The notes under the pieces were generated by a model. It did no database searches. It was not told where the DNA came from and saw only the letters and a list, made by a program, of their open reading frames with translations. Below are positions 51,118 to 59,837 of a DNA stretch of 64,000 nt, piece by piece. This DNA is from JACWAE01 sp963847595 (GTDB taxonomy: Bacteria > Chloroflexota > Dehalococcoidia > SZUA-161): NCBI GenBank assembly GCA_963847595.1, contig CAWKAJ010000001.1, positions 1-64,000 of the forward strand, written 5' to 3'. Made by a program: the position numbers and the translations under genes. Within the stretch, counting starts at the first letter, position 1; each line of letters begins with the position of its first letter.

Positions 51118-53250
51118 ATGGAAGCAACCATAGACATAGATGTAGGAGGCACTTTCACCGACTGTCTGGTGGTATATGGCGAGCGGATAGCCAGGGCTAA
51201 GTCGCCTACCACAGGCTATAACCTCAGCGTGGGCTTCAGAAAAGCCATCGATGAAGCCGCCAGACAACTGGGAATACCCCTGACCGACCTTCTGGAGAAA
51301 ACCGCAGTGGTGCGCTACTCCACGACCATAGCCATGAACACCCTCATTCAGCGCAGCGGCCCCAAGCTGGGTCTTATCACCACCGCAGGACAGGAGCACA
51401 TGCTGCTGGTGGGCAGGTCGAGGTCGTGGGCCGACGGCCTGCATCCTCGTGAGAGGCGCTACATGTATCTAGCCAAGAAGCCGGAGCCCCTCATCCCGTT
51501 CGACATGACCATGGGCGTTAGAGAGAGGATAGACTGCTTCGGCAACGTAGTCATCCCCCTGCAGAGGGAAGAGGTGCGCCGGAAGATACAGAACTTGGTG
51601 GATAAGGGAGCACGTGGCTTCGTGGTATCACTTTTGTGGTCTTTCATTAACCCGGCCCACGAGCGGTTAATACGCGAGGTGATACAGGAAGAGTACCCCG
51701 ACCGCTACCTGGGGAACATGCCTGTGCTGCTCTCCAGCGAGGTGCAGCCCAAGTGGCACGAGTACCCACGGACCAACGTAGTGATTCTATCGGCATATCT
51801 CCATACCGAGATGACGGAACAATTGTCAGCGCTGGGCGAGGAGCTTCGCGACTATGGCTATAAGAAACCACTGAGCATCATCAACAACCTGGGAGGCGTG
51901 GCCAAGCTTTCCCGAACCAGGGCTGTGGACACCTTCGGTGCCGGTCCCGTGGCAGGTCTGCTAGGTGCGAACTGGATAAGCAAGCTCTACGGCTTCCCCA
52001 ACGTGGTGGTCTCCGATATGGGCGGCACCAGCTTCGACTACGGACTGATTATCGACGGCAGTTGCCGTTTCTATCAGGACTGGCCGGTGATAGACCGCTG
52101 GGCCACCGAGAACTCTATGGTGGAAGTGAACACCATTGGCGCCGGCGGTGGCTCCATAGCCTGGCTCAACGAATTGATGGGCAATAAGCTGGAGGTAGGA
52201 CCCAAGAGCGCAGGCTCCAATCCCGGCCCTGCCTGCTACGATTTGGGAGGAACCGAGCCTACCGTGACCGACGCCGATGTGGTACTCGGCTATATCAACC
52301 CGGACTATTTTCTCGCCGGCAAGATAAAGCTGTCCCGGGAGAAGGCTCTCAAGTCTATGGAGAAGATAGCCAGACCTTTGGGCTTGACCCCGCTGGAAGC
52401 TGCTTCGCATATCCGCACTATAGTGGATGCTAACATGGGCAACACCATTCTCAAGGAGGTAGTGTTCCGAGGCTTCGCGCCTGACCAGTTCGTACTCTTT
52501 GCCTACGGCGGCGCTGGCCCCACCCACTGCGTGGACTATAACAGCTATCTCAAAGCGCCCAAGGTGGTCACCTTCCCCTTCTCCAGCGTCTTCTGCGCCC
52601 TAGGCGGAGCGACCCTTGACCTCAAGCAGTGCTACGAAGCCTCCAAACATGTCATTCTGTATCATCCCATGAAATCACCACCTTACCTTGAGGAATACGA
52701 CCAGTTCAACAAAGTGATTGACAGCCTCAAAGAGACAGCCTTCCGCGACATCGGGAGTGAAGGCTTCCGTCCCGATGATGTTATATTGAGCCTGGAACTC
52801 GATATGAGATACGGCGACCACCTGAGGTTGACGCGCGTGGCCTCGCCTAGGCTCTACCTCAAATCAGAGGACGATGTGAAAGCTATTTGCGAAGCCTTCA
52901 CTGCTATCCACCTGGCACGTTACGGAGAGCTTGCAGCCATACCGGTAACAGGCATCAACGTCGAGAACTTCTACCTGTTTGCCACCGTGCCGCTACACAA
53001 ACCTGATCTGCCCTCCTTCACATTAGAAGGAGAGAGCCCCGGGAAGGCTCTCAGAGGAAAACGACCTGTCTATTGGAAACAGTACAACGATTTCAAGGAC
53101 ACCATTATCTATGATGCCGACCTGCTCCGCCCGGGAAATGTTATCCCGGGTCCGGCGGTCATCGAAGCCAGTGACACCACTGTGGTGCTCCCTCCGGGGA
53201 TGAAATATAGCATAGACCGTTACTTGAGCGGGATTATCGAAAGCATGTAG
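51118..53250 (+). CDS. HyuA-type carboxylase subunit 2
   Basis: The 710-residue protein is clearly related to the first HyuA but diverged. Matching elements are TIDIDVGGTFTDCLV, AVVRYSTTIAMNTLIQ, VSDMGGTSFDYGL, GAGGGSIAWLNELMG and GSNPGPACYDLGG. The ATG at 51118 overlaps the end of the gamma gene; the upstream TTG is not needed. Two distinct HyuA-like subunits plus a small subunit are the hallmark of acetophenone-carboxylase-type enzymes rather than 5-oxoprolinase. The last part, ATVPLHKPDLPSFTLEG, is the usual HyuA C-terminal region. Confidence 0.88.
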   Translation: MEATIDIDVGGTFTDCLVVYGERIARAKSPTTGYNLSVGFRKAIDEAARQLGIPLTDLLEKTAVVRYSTTIAMNTLIQRSGPKLGLITTAGQEHMLLVGRSRSWADGLHPRERRYMYLAKKPEPLIPFDMTMGVRERIDCFGNVVIPLQREEVRRKIQNLVDKGARGFVVSLLWSFINPAHERLIREVIQEEYPDRYLGNMPVLLSSEVQPKWHEYPRTNVVILSAYLHTEMTEQLSALGEELRDYGYKKPLSIINNLGGVAKLSRTRAVDTFGAGPVAGLLGANWISKLYGFPNVVVSDMGGTSFDYGLIIDGSCRFYQDWPVIDRWATENSMVEVNTIGAGGGSIAWLNELMGNKLEVGPKSAGSNPGPACYDLGGTEPTVTDADVVLGYINPDYFLAGKIKLSREKALKSMEKIARPLGLTPLEAASHIRTIVDANMGNTILKEVVFRGFAPDQFVLFAYGGAGPTHCVDYNSYLKAPKVVTFPFSSVFCALGGATLDLKQCYEASKHVILYHPMKSPPYLEEYDQFNKVIDSLKETAFRDIGSEGFRPDDVILSLELDMRYGDHLRLTRVASPRLYLKSEDDVKAICEAFTAIHLARYGELAAIPVTGINVENFYLFATVPLHKPDLPSFTLEGESPGKALRGKRPVYWKQYNDFKDTIIYDADLLRPGNVIPGPAVIEASDTTVVLPPGMKYSIDRYLSGIIESM

Positions 53251-53259
53251 GAGACAGCC

Positions 53260-55287
53260 ATGCCTGTGGATGAAGATGTCTTAAATCGAGTCTATCCCGA
53301 GAAGCCCACTAGGCTCGAAAAACAGTGGATGGGCAAGATAGGTGTGGATGAGTTCTCCGTCTATCTTATGAAGCTTGAGCTTATCTGTGAGGAAGCCAAG
53401 CAGAATATGATTATGACCGGCCTCTCCCCCGCTATCCAGGGCATGGACTGCGGCGTGGGTGTGTATACAGCTTCCGGCGACCTGGTGGCAGCCTCGGTAG
53501 GCACCTATCTCCACATCTGCAGCGGGCAGGTCCCCATCAAGTATATCCTAAAGTATTACAAAGATGACCCCAGCGTGGGCATTCACGATGGCGATGTCTT
53601 CTTCGTCAATGACGTCCTCTACGGCGGCCTCCACAACCAGGATATGCTCAACATAGTGCCCGTCTTTCATAAGAAAAAGCTCATCGCCTGGGTGGTCGCT
53701 GCCGCTCACGAGCCGGAGACAGGCGCCTCGGAGCCTGCGGGCTATGTACCCGCTGCCAGGAGCCGTTACGAGGAAGGGGTCAAGGCGTCCCCGGTTAAGG
53801 TAGGGGAGAACTTTCAAATCAGGGGCGACTTCTTCGACTTCTTCTCCAACATGCTGCGTGACAAGGTGACCCCATACGATATGAAGGCTAAGACCGCCTG
53901 CTGCTTCAAGATGAGGGAAAGGCTGCTGGAGATTGCAGAGCAGAAAGGAGTGGGGTTCCTCGTTGGGCTGATGCGCAAGTCGGTGGAGGTGGTCGCCGAT
54001 GCCGCGAAAAAGCGCATCGCCAGTCTCAACGACGGCACGTATCGCCATGTCATCTTCTTCGACCTGCAAGGAAATGAAGAAGCGCTCGGTTGCGTTCACA
54101 TAGCCGTCATCAAGAAAGGCGAGACGTTGACTGTTGACCTCTCCGGCAGTTCTCCGCCAACCACGTCATTCCTCAACGCCAAGCCTCATGTGATCAGAGG
54201 TCTGCTGGCCGGCCTGCTCATGCAGTACCTTTTCGCCGATTTCCCCGTGAGCACAGGGGTACTGGCTCCCTTCAGCTTTGTGGCGCCCGAGGGAACCATC
54301 GTCAATGCCCCCAACGACCAGGCTATGTCCGGCTCCATGAGGATAGCTGCGCCGGTAGTTAACGGCGTCATGGTGTGCCTGGCCAAGCTTATCTTCGACA
54401 GCGATATGAGAGAGCGCATAACCTCGCCCCCAGCCATGAGCGGCGTTGGTTTGGCTGCCGGAGGCGGCGTCGACCAGTACGGCGGAATAGTTATCGGCGC
54501 CTTCGGCACCATCATCATCAACGGCTGCGGCGCACCCGCCACACCAACACGAGATGGCATGGATGCAGGGCAGTTCTGGTTCTCCGGCCTGGCCGACTGC
54601 CTTGATGTGGAGCACGGCGAGGTGCAGACGCCGGTATTGCACCTTTTCCACAACATCATGATGGACCAGGGGGGCGCAGGCAAGTTCCGTGGCGGCTCCA
54701 CCGTCTGCCAGGGCTACGTATTCCACAATTCCCTCGGCGGAGCCAAGCTGATTTTCAATACCTCCACCTCCAGAATGCCCCACACTCCAGGCCTTATGGG
54801 AGGCTACGCCGGAGGGCTCAACCCGTTTCTTGAGATAAGGAACACCGACTGGCAGCCCATTTTCCAGAAGGCAGGCGAGGACATACCCACAAGCTACACT
54901 GAGCTGGCAGCAAGCAAGCAGATTAATTTTAAGGCGACCCAATTTGTACCACAGGATTTCTTCATGAACGGCGACGGCGTAGCCTGCGGCTCAGGCTCGT
55001 CCGGAGGCTATGGCGATGTGCTGGAACGAGACCCCAGGCTGGTGATAGATGATTTGAGAAAGAAAATAGTGTCGCCCTGGGCAGCCCGGAATGTCTATCG
55101 CGTTGCCTTCAACGAGGAGACTCTCGAAGTGGATTACGCCGAGACCAAAAAGCTTCATGAGCAGGAGCGCCAGCGCAGGAAGCGAGAAGGCAAACCCTAC
55201 CACGAGTTTATGAAAGATTGGTCGCAGAAACAGCCGCGTGAGGACATCATCCGCTCCTATGGCCCCTGGCCCGAAGGGATAACATAA
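53260..55287 (+). CDS. HyuB-type carboxylase subunit
   Basis: The 675-residue protein is a hydantoinase B/oxoprolinase domain protein, the largest catalytic subunit in ketone carboxylases. Landmarks are SGDLVAASVGTYLHICSG, GDVFFVNDVLYGGLHNQDML, HEPETGASEPAG and the long Gly-rich GGAGKFRGGSTVCQGYVF. The end KKLHEQERQRRKREGKPY is a basic tail. It starts 9 bases after the second HyuA. In the family this subunit holds the metal and carboxylation site. Confidence 0.88.
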   Translation: MPVDEDVLNRVYPEKPTRLEKQWMGKIGVDEFSVYLMKLELICEEAKQNMIMTGLSPAIQGMDCGVGVYTASGDLVAASVGTYLHICSGQVPIKYILKYYKDDPSVGIHDGDVFFVNDVLYGGLHNQDMLNIVPVFHKKKLIAWVVAAAHEPETGASEPAGYVPAARSRYEEGVKASPVKVGENFQIRGDFFDFFSNMLRDKVTPYDMKAKTACCFKMRERLLEIAEQKGVGFLVGLMRKSVEVVADAAKKRIASLNDGTYRHVIFFDLQGNEEALGCVHIAVIKKGETLTVDLSGSSPPTTSFLNAKPHVIRGLLAGLLMQYLFADFPVSTGVLAPFSFVAPEGTIVNAPNDQAMSGSMRIAAPVVNGVMVCLAKLIFDSDMRERITSPPAMSGVGLAAGGGVDQYGGIVIGAFGTIIINGCGAPATPTRDGMDAGQFWFSGLADCLDVEHGEVQTPVLHLFHNIMMDQGGAGKFRGGSTVCQGYVFHNSLGGAKLIFNTSTSRMPHTPGLMGGYAGGLNPFLEIRNTDWQPIFQKAGEDIPTSYTELAASKQINFKATQFVPQDFFMNGDGVACGSGSSGGYGDVLERDPRLVIDDLRKKIVSPWAARNVYRVAFNEETLEVDYAETKKLHEQERQRRKREGKPYHEFMKDWSQKQPREDIIRSYGPWPEGIT

Positions 55288-55290
55288 GCC

Positions 55291-56301
55291 ATGCCGGCAA
55301 ATTCGAAAGAGCTGGTGCGTGCCCTATTCGCAGGCAAACCGGTAAGCCGGCCACCGTTCATCCCCTATATGGCCACTGCCGCCGCACAGTTCATGCAGGT
55401 GCCCGCTCAAAAACTGTTCTCCGACCCCACCACGCTCGCCAACTCCTTGCAAGCCTGCCAACGTCTTTTCAAATACGACGGGATTGCCATCTTGCTCGAC
55501 ACCACATTGGAGGCTGAAGCCTGCGGCTGCCGGATAGCATGGCGGGAAGGCGAGCCGCCCGAGGTAATTTCACATGTATTGCAGGGGAAAGACCCTCAGA
55601 GCCTGGATGTTGCGACGCTCGAGACTAGGGGCAGGATTCCCATGGTGCTTGAAGCGGCTAAGCGGTTAGCGCAGACCGCCGGAAAAGACGTGACGTTACT
55701 CGGGGTCGTTACAGGCCCGATAACCTTGGGCAAGCACTTCATTGGAGATGACTTTATCGCCGCTTTAGATATAAACACTCAGCTCAGCCAAAAAGTGCTC
55801 GAGCTCGCTGGCAAGATCGCCCTGGCGCTGGCCAAAGCCTATGGCGAGCTCAAATTCGATGCTGTTATCTTGGCTGACAGGGCCCTGGCCTCAACATATC
55901 CGGCACACTATCCCAAGATTCAGCCCATGCTGAAGACCCTGCGCAACCTGGTGAACTTCTACAATATGCCTCTCATATTGCTAACCGGGCGTGTTCCTCC
56001 GGTTCCCGTAGACAGATTTCTAGCATTTTTGAGATCAGAGGCAGACGGCTTTTCGCTGGCGAACCCTATATCAGAACTCAAAACAGTCTCGCAACTCGAT
56101 GGCAAGCTTTTCGGCAGAGGCATACCCAAATCTGCACTCCTGGGTCACGCAGACGGAGTCGAGAAAGCGGTATTGGAACTGGTGGACAGAAGCATAAGCA
56201 GCCGCTTCTTCATCACCTCCGACTGGGAGGTGCCGCCGGGTACGCCAGCAACGAACTTGCACAAAGTGATGCAGATACTGACAGAAGTCCCAGCCCGATA
56301 G
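55291..56301 (+). CDS. Uroporphyrinogen decarboxylase-like protein
   Basis: The 336-residue TIM barrel is related to UroD and to corrinoid methyltransferases of the MtaA/CmuA type. It has the N-terminal KELVRALFAGKPVSRPPFIPYM and VVTGPITLGKHFIG, with the end GHADGVEKAVLELVDRS and FFITSDWEVPPGTP typical of the group. It starts 3 bases after HyuB and closes the operon. It could be a corrinoid or heme-like methyltransferase, or a protein needed for ketone metabolism. Its link to the carboxylase is by position only. True UroD is unlikely in this context. Confidence 0.75.
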   Translation: MPANSKELVRALFAGKPVSRPPFIPYMATAAAQFMQVPAQKLFSDPTTLANSLQACQRLFKYDGIAILLDTTLEAEACGCRIAWREGEPPEVISHVLQGKDPQSLDVATLETRGRIPMVLEAAKRLAQTAGKDVTLLGVVTGPITLGKHFIGDDFIAALDINTQLSQKVLELAGKIALALAKAYGELKFDAVILADRALASTYPAHYPKIQPMLKTLRNLVNFYNMPLILLTGRVPPVPVDRFLAFLRSEADGFSLANPISELKTVSQLDGKLFGRGIPKSALLGHADGVEKAVLELVDRSISSRFFITSDWEVPPGTPATNLHKVMQILTEVPAR

Positions 56302-56573
56302 CATTCTCCACACAGCTAAGAACTTCCTCATTTTGGTTCTCTCGAATCGAAAACCTGTAGAGGATACAACTTAGCTAACGGAACTCAAGCTTCAGTCCGT
56401 TTCGTGGGCAAAAAGCCAGATTGTGTGATCATCTTGACATAGTAGCCCAGCCCCTTGCCGTGAAACTAAACACAGAGGCTTTTGAAGCTATTCTAGTATA
56501 GGTTGCGCTTGTTGGCACCCTTTGAGACGCGAAATTCAGAGTAAATAGATTAGAATGTCATATAATGGCAGGT

Positions 56574-57155
56574 ATGGGAACCAAACGTACTCGCTGGCTA
56601 AAGCTGGGCCTTGCTTTTCTGGGCTTTATTGCCCTAAGCATCGGGGTGGGCTATCTCACTCAGTATCTCCTTGCCAATTACAGCATTCCTTCAAATATTT
56701 CGACGTGGACAGCCCTTCTAATAATATTTGGAATACTGGCAGTAGTTAACCTTTCCGTACTGCCCTTACTATTCGGTGTTTCCATAATGGTGGTTGCCGC
56801 AGCACACTGGAACCCGGTCCTGGTAGCGCTCTTTGGCAGTCTGGGGGCGAGCCTGGGAGAGTTCAGTAGCTATTTCTTCGGCTATCTGGGCGAAAGGATA
56901 TCCATAAATGAGAATATGACCGGATACAAGCTGGTGCAGACATGGATTCGCAAATATGGCATATGGGCTATCGCGCTTCTTTCATTCCAACCTGTTTTGC
57001 CTTTCGAGGTAGGAGGCTTCATCGCAGGGCTAGCCAAAATGCCAATTCGCCTATTTCTTCCCGCCATCTGGATAGGCAAGTTTCCCAAATACCTTATCCT
57101 TATCTACGTGGGAAGTGCAATACTGCACTTTTTTCATTTCTTCCACGTCAGCTAA
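56574..57155 (+). CDS. VTT-domain membrane protein (DedA/SNARE-associated type)
   Basis: The ~193-residue protein has about five hydrophobic segments. The VTT fold is visible in VVAAAHWNPVLVALFGSLGASLGEFSSYFFGYLGERI and FQPVLPFEVGGFIAGLAKMPIRLF. TATAAT (56561-56566) overlaps the upstream in-frame ATG at 56565, so I prefer ATG 56574, seven bases after the box. That would make the transcript leaderless. These proteins act as lipid scramblases. The DedA gene at 57515 belongs to the same superfamily. Confidence 0.75.
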   Translation: MGTKRTRWLKLGLAFLGFIALSIGVGYLTQYLLANYSIPSNISTWTALLIIFGILAVVNLSVLPLLFGVSIMVVAAAHWNPVLVALFGSLGASLGEFSSYFFGYLGERISINENMTGYKLVQTWIRKYGIWAIALLSFQPVLPFEVGGFIAGLAKMPIRLFLPAIWIGKFPKYLILIYVGSAILHFFHFFHVS

Positions 57156-57514
57156 GTCTCTTGCTTTGATTGGCATCCAGGTGGGCTAATCACTAATCAT
57201 GAGGGTAGAATCTAACAAGACCCAGATTTCTTCTAGTGAGATTTTCATGTCAAGTCGTCATTGTCCTGTAAAATCTACCTAACGTAAGCACTTTCGTTGC
57301 TGGACATTCCAGACAGCCACAGCGCATTTAGCTAGCGCAAGTAGGACGGTGAAGTCTTGAGAAATAGTGATGCCCTAAAGCGCCTATTTCCTTGTTGTCC
57401 CAAGAATTTCACATGTACGCTGATGATTTACACACCGAAACACATTTGACGTTAAATACACCCTTTTGTTACACTGTCCTCCTGCAGGTCACGACTTGGA
57501 CCAGAGGAACAACA
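57156..57514. other. Gene-free region before the DedA gene
   Basis: No gene is supported. The open frame upstream of 57515 has no ribosome site and lacks family similarity, so it is treated as non-coding. AGAGGA at 57503 is the ribosome site of the next gene. Confidence 0.5.
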
Positions 57515-58132
57515 ATGCTCGACTTTATACGCCACGTTGCTCAGTCTTTGGGCTGGCCTGGCGTGGTGCTCTTGATGGCGATTGAGAGCGCCTGCATCCC
57601 CTTGCCCAGCGAAATCATCATGCCCCTTGCCGGCTGGATGTTGATAGCAGATAAAGGGTTAGGTCCTGAATATATCGTTCTGGCCGGATTCTGCGGCGCT
57701 GTGGGTAATGTCATCGGCTCTTTGGTTGCCTACGGGGTCGGGGCCTGGGGCGGCCGCCCCTTCCTTTACCGCTGGGGAAAATACATCCTCATTACGCCCC
57801 ACGATATTGAGCGTGCTGATCGCTGGTTCGACAAATATGGTGACCGAATAACCTTCCTCTCAAGGCTGCTCCCCGTGGTGCGCACCTTCATCAGCCTCCC
57901 GGCAGGGATTGCGAGGATGAATAAGGGGAAGTTCGTGCTGTACTGCTTCCTCGGCGCCTTCCCCTGGTCTACCGGACTGGCATATGGTGGTTACCTCTTA
58001 GGGCAACACTGGGACAAGATCAGAGAGGCGATACGCCCCTTCGATTACCCCATCGTGGCGGTGTTTCTAGTCATCGTGGCTTTCTTTGTCTGGCGCCGGC
58101 TCAGGGCACTCCGCTCCAGCCCCAAGATCTGA
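57515..58132 (+). CDS. DedA family membrane protein
   Basis: With ATG 57515 (AGAGGA 7 bases before) the protein has 205 residues. DedA signatures are AIESACIPLPSEIIMPLAGWML and GNVIGSLVAYGVGAWGGRP, then the RFLSRLLP-like FLSRLLPVVRTFISLPAGIARM and CFLGAFPWSTGLAYGGYLLGQ. About five hydrophobic segments are present. DedA proteins are linked to undecaprenyl-phosphate and phosphatidylethanolamine flipping and membrane homeostasis. The longer frame upstream adds 41 unlikely residues. Confidence 0.92.
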   Translation: MLDFIRHVAQSLGWPGVVLLMAIESACIPLPSEIIMPLAGWMLIADKGLGPEYIVLAGFCGAVGNVIGSLVAYGVGAWGGRPFLYRWGKYILITPHDIERADRWFDKYGDRITFLSRLLPVVRTFISLPAGIARMNKGKFVLYCFLGAFPWSTGLAYGGYLLGQHWDKIREAIRPFDYPIVAVFLVIVAFFVWRRLRALRSSPKI

Positions 58133-58261
58133 GCTTCGTATCGTCTCCATTTAATCCTAACACCGCCCTGTAGTGCTTCATGCTGTCTAGGCAGGGTATG
58201 TGTGTAAGTATGTCCCTGAACCTTTATCACCCTACAAAATAATGTGCGTCTCAGATGCTTT

Positions 58262-58786
58262 TTACCACTCTAGGTGTATAGGCTTTCCTATCACGCCTTC
58301 ACCTGGTGACCCTGCCACCAGGTGCAACTTATCAAGCGCTTTGTCTCTAAGCTCTCGGTGCCACGCCTGACATTCTTTCTGCTTCCGCAGTGGTAAGTCT
58401 CCTAGTAAATCTGAGACTGTGGACTTAAATACAGGAAGTGCAGCCTCTAGTAGCTTTTTGCCCTTAGCAGTCAACTTGACCTCAGTGAATGGATGTCCTT
58501 TGCGTTTAGGCACACGTTGAACAAGGCCCTCCACTTCCATCCTGTTGAGTAATCCCGCAATTGTCTGATTCTCTCGGTGTGTGATACGAGCTATCTCGGC
58601 AGGGATCAGTGGGCTCGGATAGTCTCTACATATCCAGAGCACCATTAATTTCTCGGGTGTCACGCCCACCTTAGCCAGTCTAGCCTCGGCATATCTGTTG
58701 ATGGCGAGCCACGCTTGGCGAACCAGGACGTAAGTGGTGAGAGCTTGGTCAGCAAACTCCAAGTCATATACGTCAGGCATTGGCAT
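58262..58786 (-). CDS. MarR-family transcriptional regulator
   Basis: The 174-residue winged helix has EKLMVLWICRDYPSPLIPAEIARIT, the recognition helix HRENQTIAGLLNRMEVEGLVQRV and wing PKRKGHPFTEVKLTAKG. ATG 58786 has AAAGGA 8 bases upstream; the first ATG at 58795 lies within this site. MarR regulators bind palindromic operators as dimers and react to small aromatic or redox ligands. It diverges from the gene at 58969, and the shared 182-base spacer contains the promoter at 58904-58932. Confidence 0.9.
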   Translation of the reverse strand: MPMPDVYDLEFADQALTTYVLVRQAWLAINRYAEARLAKVGVTPEKLMVLWICRDYPSPLIPAEIARITHRENQTIAGLLNRMEVEGLVQRVPKRKGHPFTEVKLTAKGKKLLEAALPVFKSTVSDLLGDLPLRKQKECQAWHRELRDKALDKLHLVAGSPGEGVIGKPIHLEW

Positions 58787-58903
58787 TGCTAACATCCTTT
58801 CTTCAACACTGCTGCCTTAGCAGTTGCTTGACATTGACTTCTTGCGCCATTGTACCTTTCGCGCTAGAATGCCGCAAGAGCTTCGTGTTTTGGTAGGCGT
58901 ACT

Positions 58904-58932
58904 TTGACTTGTGTCGTGCAAGACAATATAAT
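58904..58932 (+). promoter_or_regulatory. Consensus-like promoter
   Basis: TTGACT (58904-58909) and TATAAT (58927-58932) stand exactly 17 bases apart. It drives the gene at 58969 and could be controlled by the divergent MarR gene. Confidence 0.75.
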
Positions 58933-58968
58933 GCCCACAAAGTAGCAGCCTATGGAGGGAGGTGTAGA

Positions 58969-59379
58969 GTGTCGGACAAAGATTGGGCCAAGGCAGGCAA
59001 TTTTGGAGATGAATCAGGCGCGAAGGCTAAAGGAAGCACTACGGTTGTATTGCTGGACAAACTAGAGACATACTTGACTCAAAAGGGCTACGCCATATCT
59101 TCAGAGAAGCATGGATTCGACCTTGTTGGCATGAAGCAGAGCGCTTTTAGCATAAACCGTCATGTTGTGGTCGCGGTCAACGATGAGCAAGTAGTGGCTG
59201 GTGATTATGTTGTCGAGTTTAAGAAAAAGGTTAGCGCATATTATAAGATGATTTGTGAACGATATGCTTTCTTCACCCCTCACCTAGAGGGTCTCATAGC
59301 CTACACGGGCATTTTATCGAATGATGCGCATGAAGTTGTCAATGCTTACAATCTTGCAATCGAGTTTAAGAAGTTCTGA
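58969..59379 (+). CDS. Hypothetical protein
   Basis: The GTG at 58969 follows a long GGAGGGAGG ribosome site; the frame before it is inside the promoter. The 136-residue product has a charged N-terminal segment and then an alpha/beta domain with LDKLETYLTQKGYAISSEKHGFDLVGMKQ, SAFSINRHVVVAV and YKMICERYAFFTPHLEG. There is no signal peptide. I do not recognise it. Its promoter is strong and is followed by a terminator-like hairpin, so it is a single-gene unit. Confidence 0.7.
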   Translation: MSDKDWAKAGNFGDESGAKAKGSTTVVLLDKLETYLTQKGYAISSEKHGFDLVGMKQSAFSINRHVVVAVNDEQVVAGDYVVEFKKKVSAYYKMICERYAFFTPHLEGLIAYTGILSNDAHEVVNAYNLAIEFKKF

Positions 59380-59439
59380 CCCTCTCTATGAAGCTTTGCG
59401 GTTTGAACAAAACAGACTCAGCTGAGGGGTTCCTGCGCC

Positions 59440-59462
59440 GTTGGTGAGAAATCCTCACCAAC
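59440..59462 (+). terminator. Hairpin after the hypothetical gene
   Basis: GTTGGTGAG (59440-59448) and CTCACCAAC (59454-59462) form a perfect 9-bp stem with a 5-base loop, followed by TTTACGTT. The T-tract is short. The rest of the 59380-59725 spacer has no gene. Confidence 0.55.
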
Positions 59463-59725
59463 TTTACGTTCAATCCTAATTTTGTAATTGCATCCTGCAC
59501 GCACAATGGTTCATAACGTAACAATCTGACGTTTTAGTTACTGCGCCCACTCCACCCAGGTTCGTGGTAGACAGCACCAAAAATGTCACAACTTTTTAAG
59601 TTTTTGCCTTCCTCTTTTATGACTTCTTAAGGTTTCGCGGGTAACATCTTGACCATACCTTCAGCGTCTAACTTTCGAGATGCTGGAGGGAACAGCCGTG
59701 AAACGGCAATAAGGAAGAGGAAATC

Positions 59726-59800
59726 GTGAACAGACAACAGGTCTACAAGGAGATCGAAAAGATGATGGGCGGTCCAGATGCCCAGAATATCATGCATTGA
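59726..59800 (+). pseudogene. N-terminal stub of an AhpD/CMD-type protein
   Basis: GTG 59726 follows AGGAAGAGG. The 24-residue frame NRQQVYKEIEKMMGGPDAQNIM resembles the first helix of carboxymuconolactone decarboxylase/AhpD-like proteins (RQQVYKEIE...G) and then stops at TGA. The rest of such a gene is absent. It precedes a peroxiredoxin-like gene, a common AhpD partner type, so it may be a decay remnant. Confidence 0.4.
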
Positions 59801-59837
59801 ATCCTAATCCGCAAGCTAATGTGTGTTGGAGGAGAAA

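Noticed and set aside
57392..57514. N-terminal extension of the DedA protein
   Set aside because: The first 41 codons lack family similarity and a ribosome site, while ATG 57515 has AGAGGA at the right distance.
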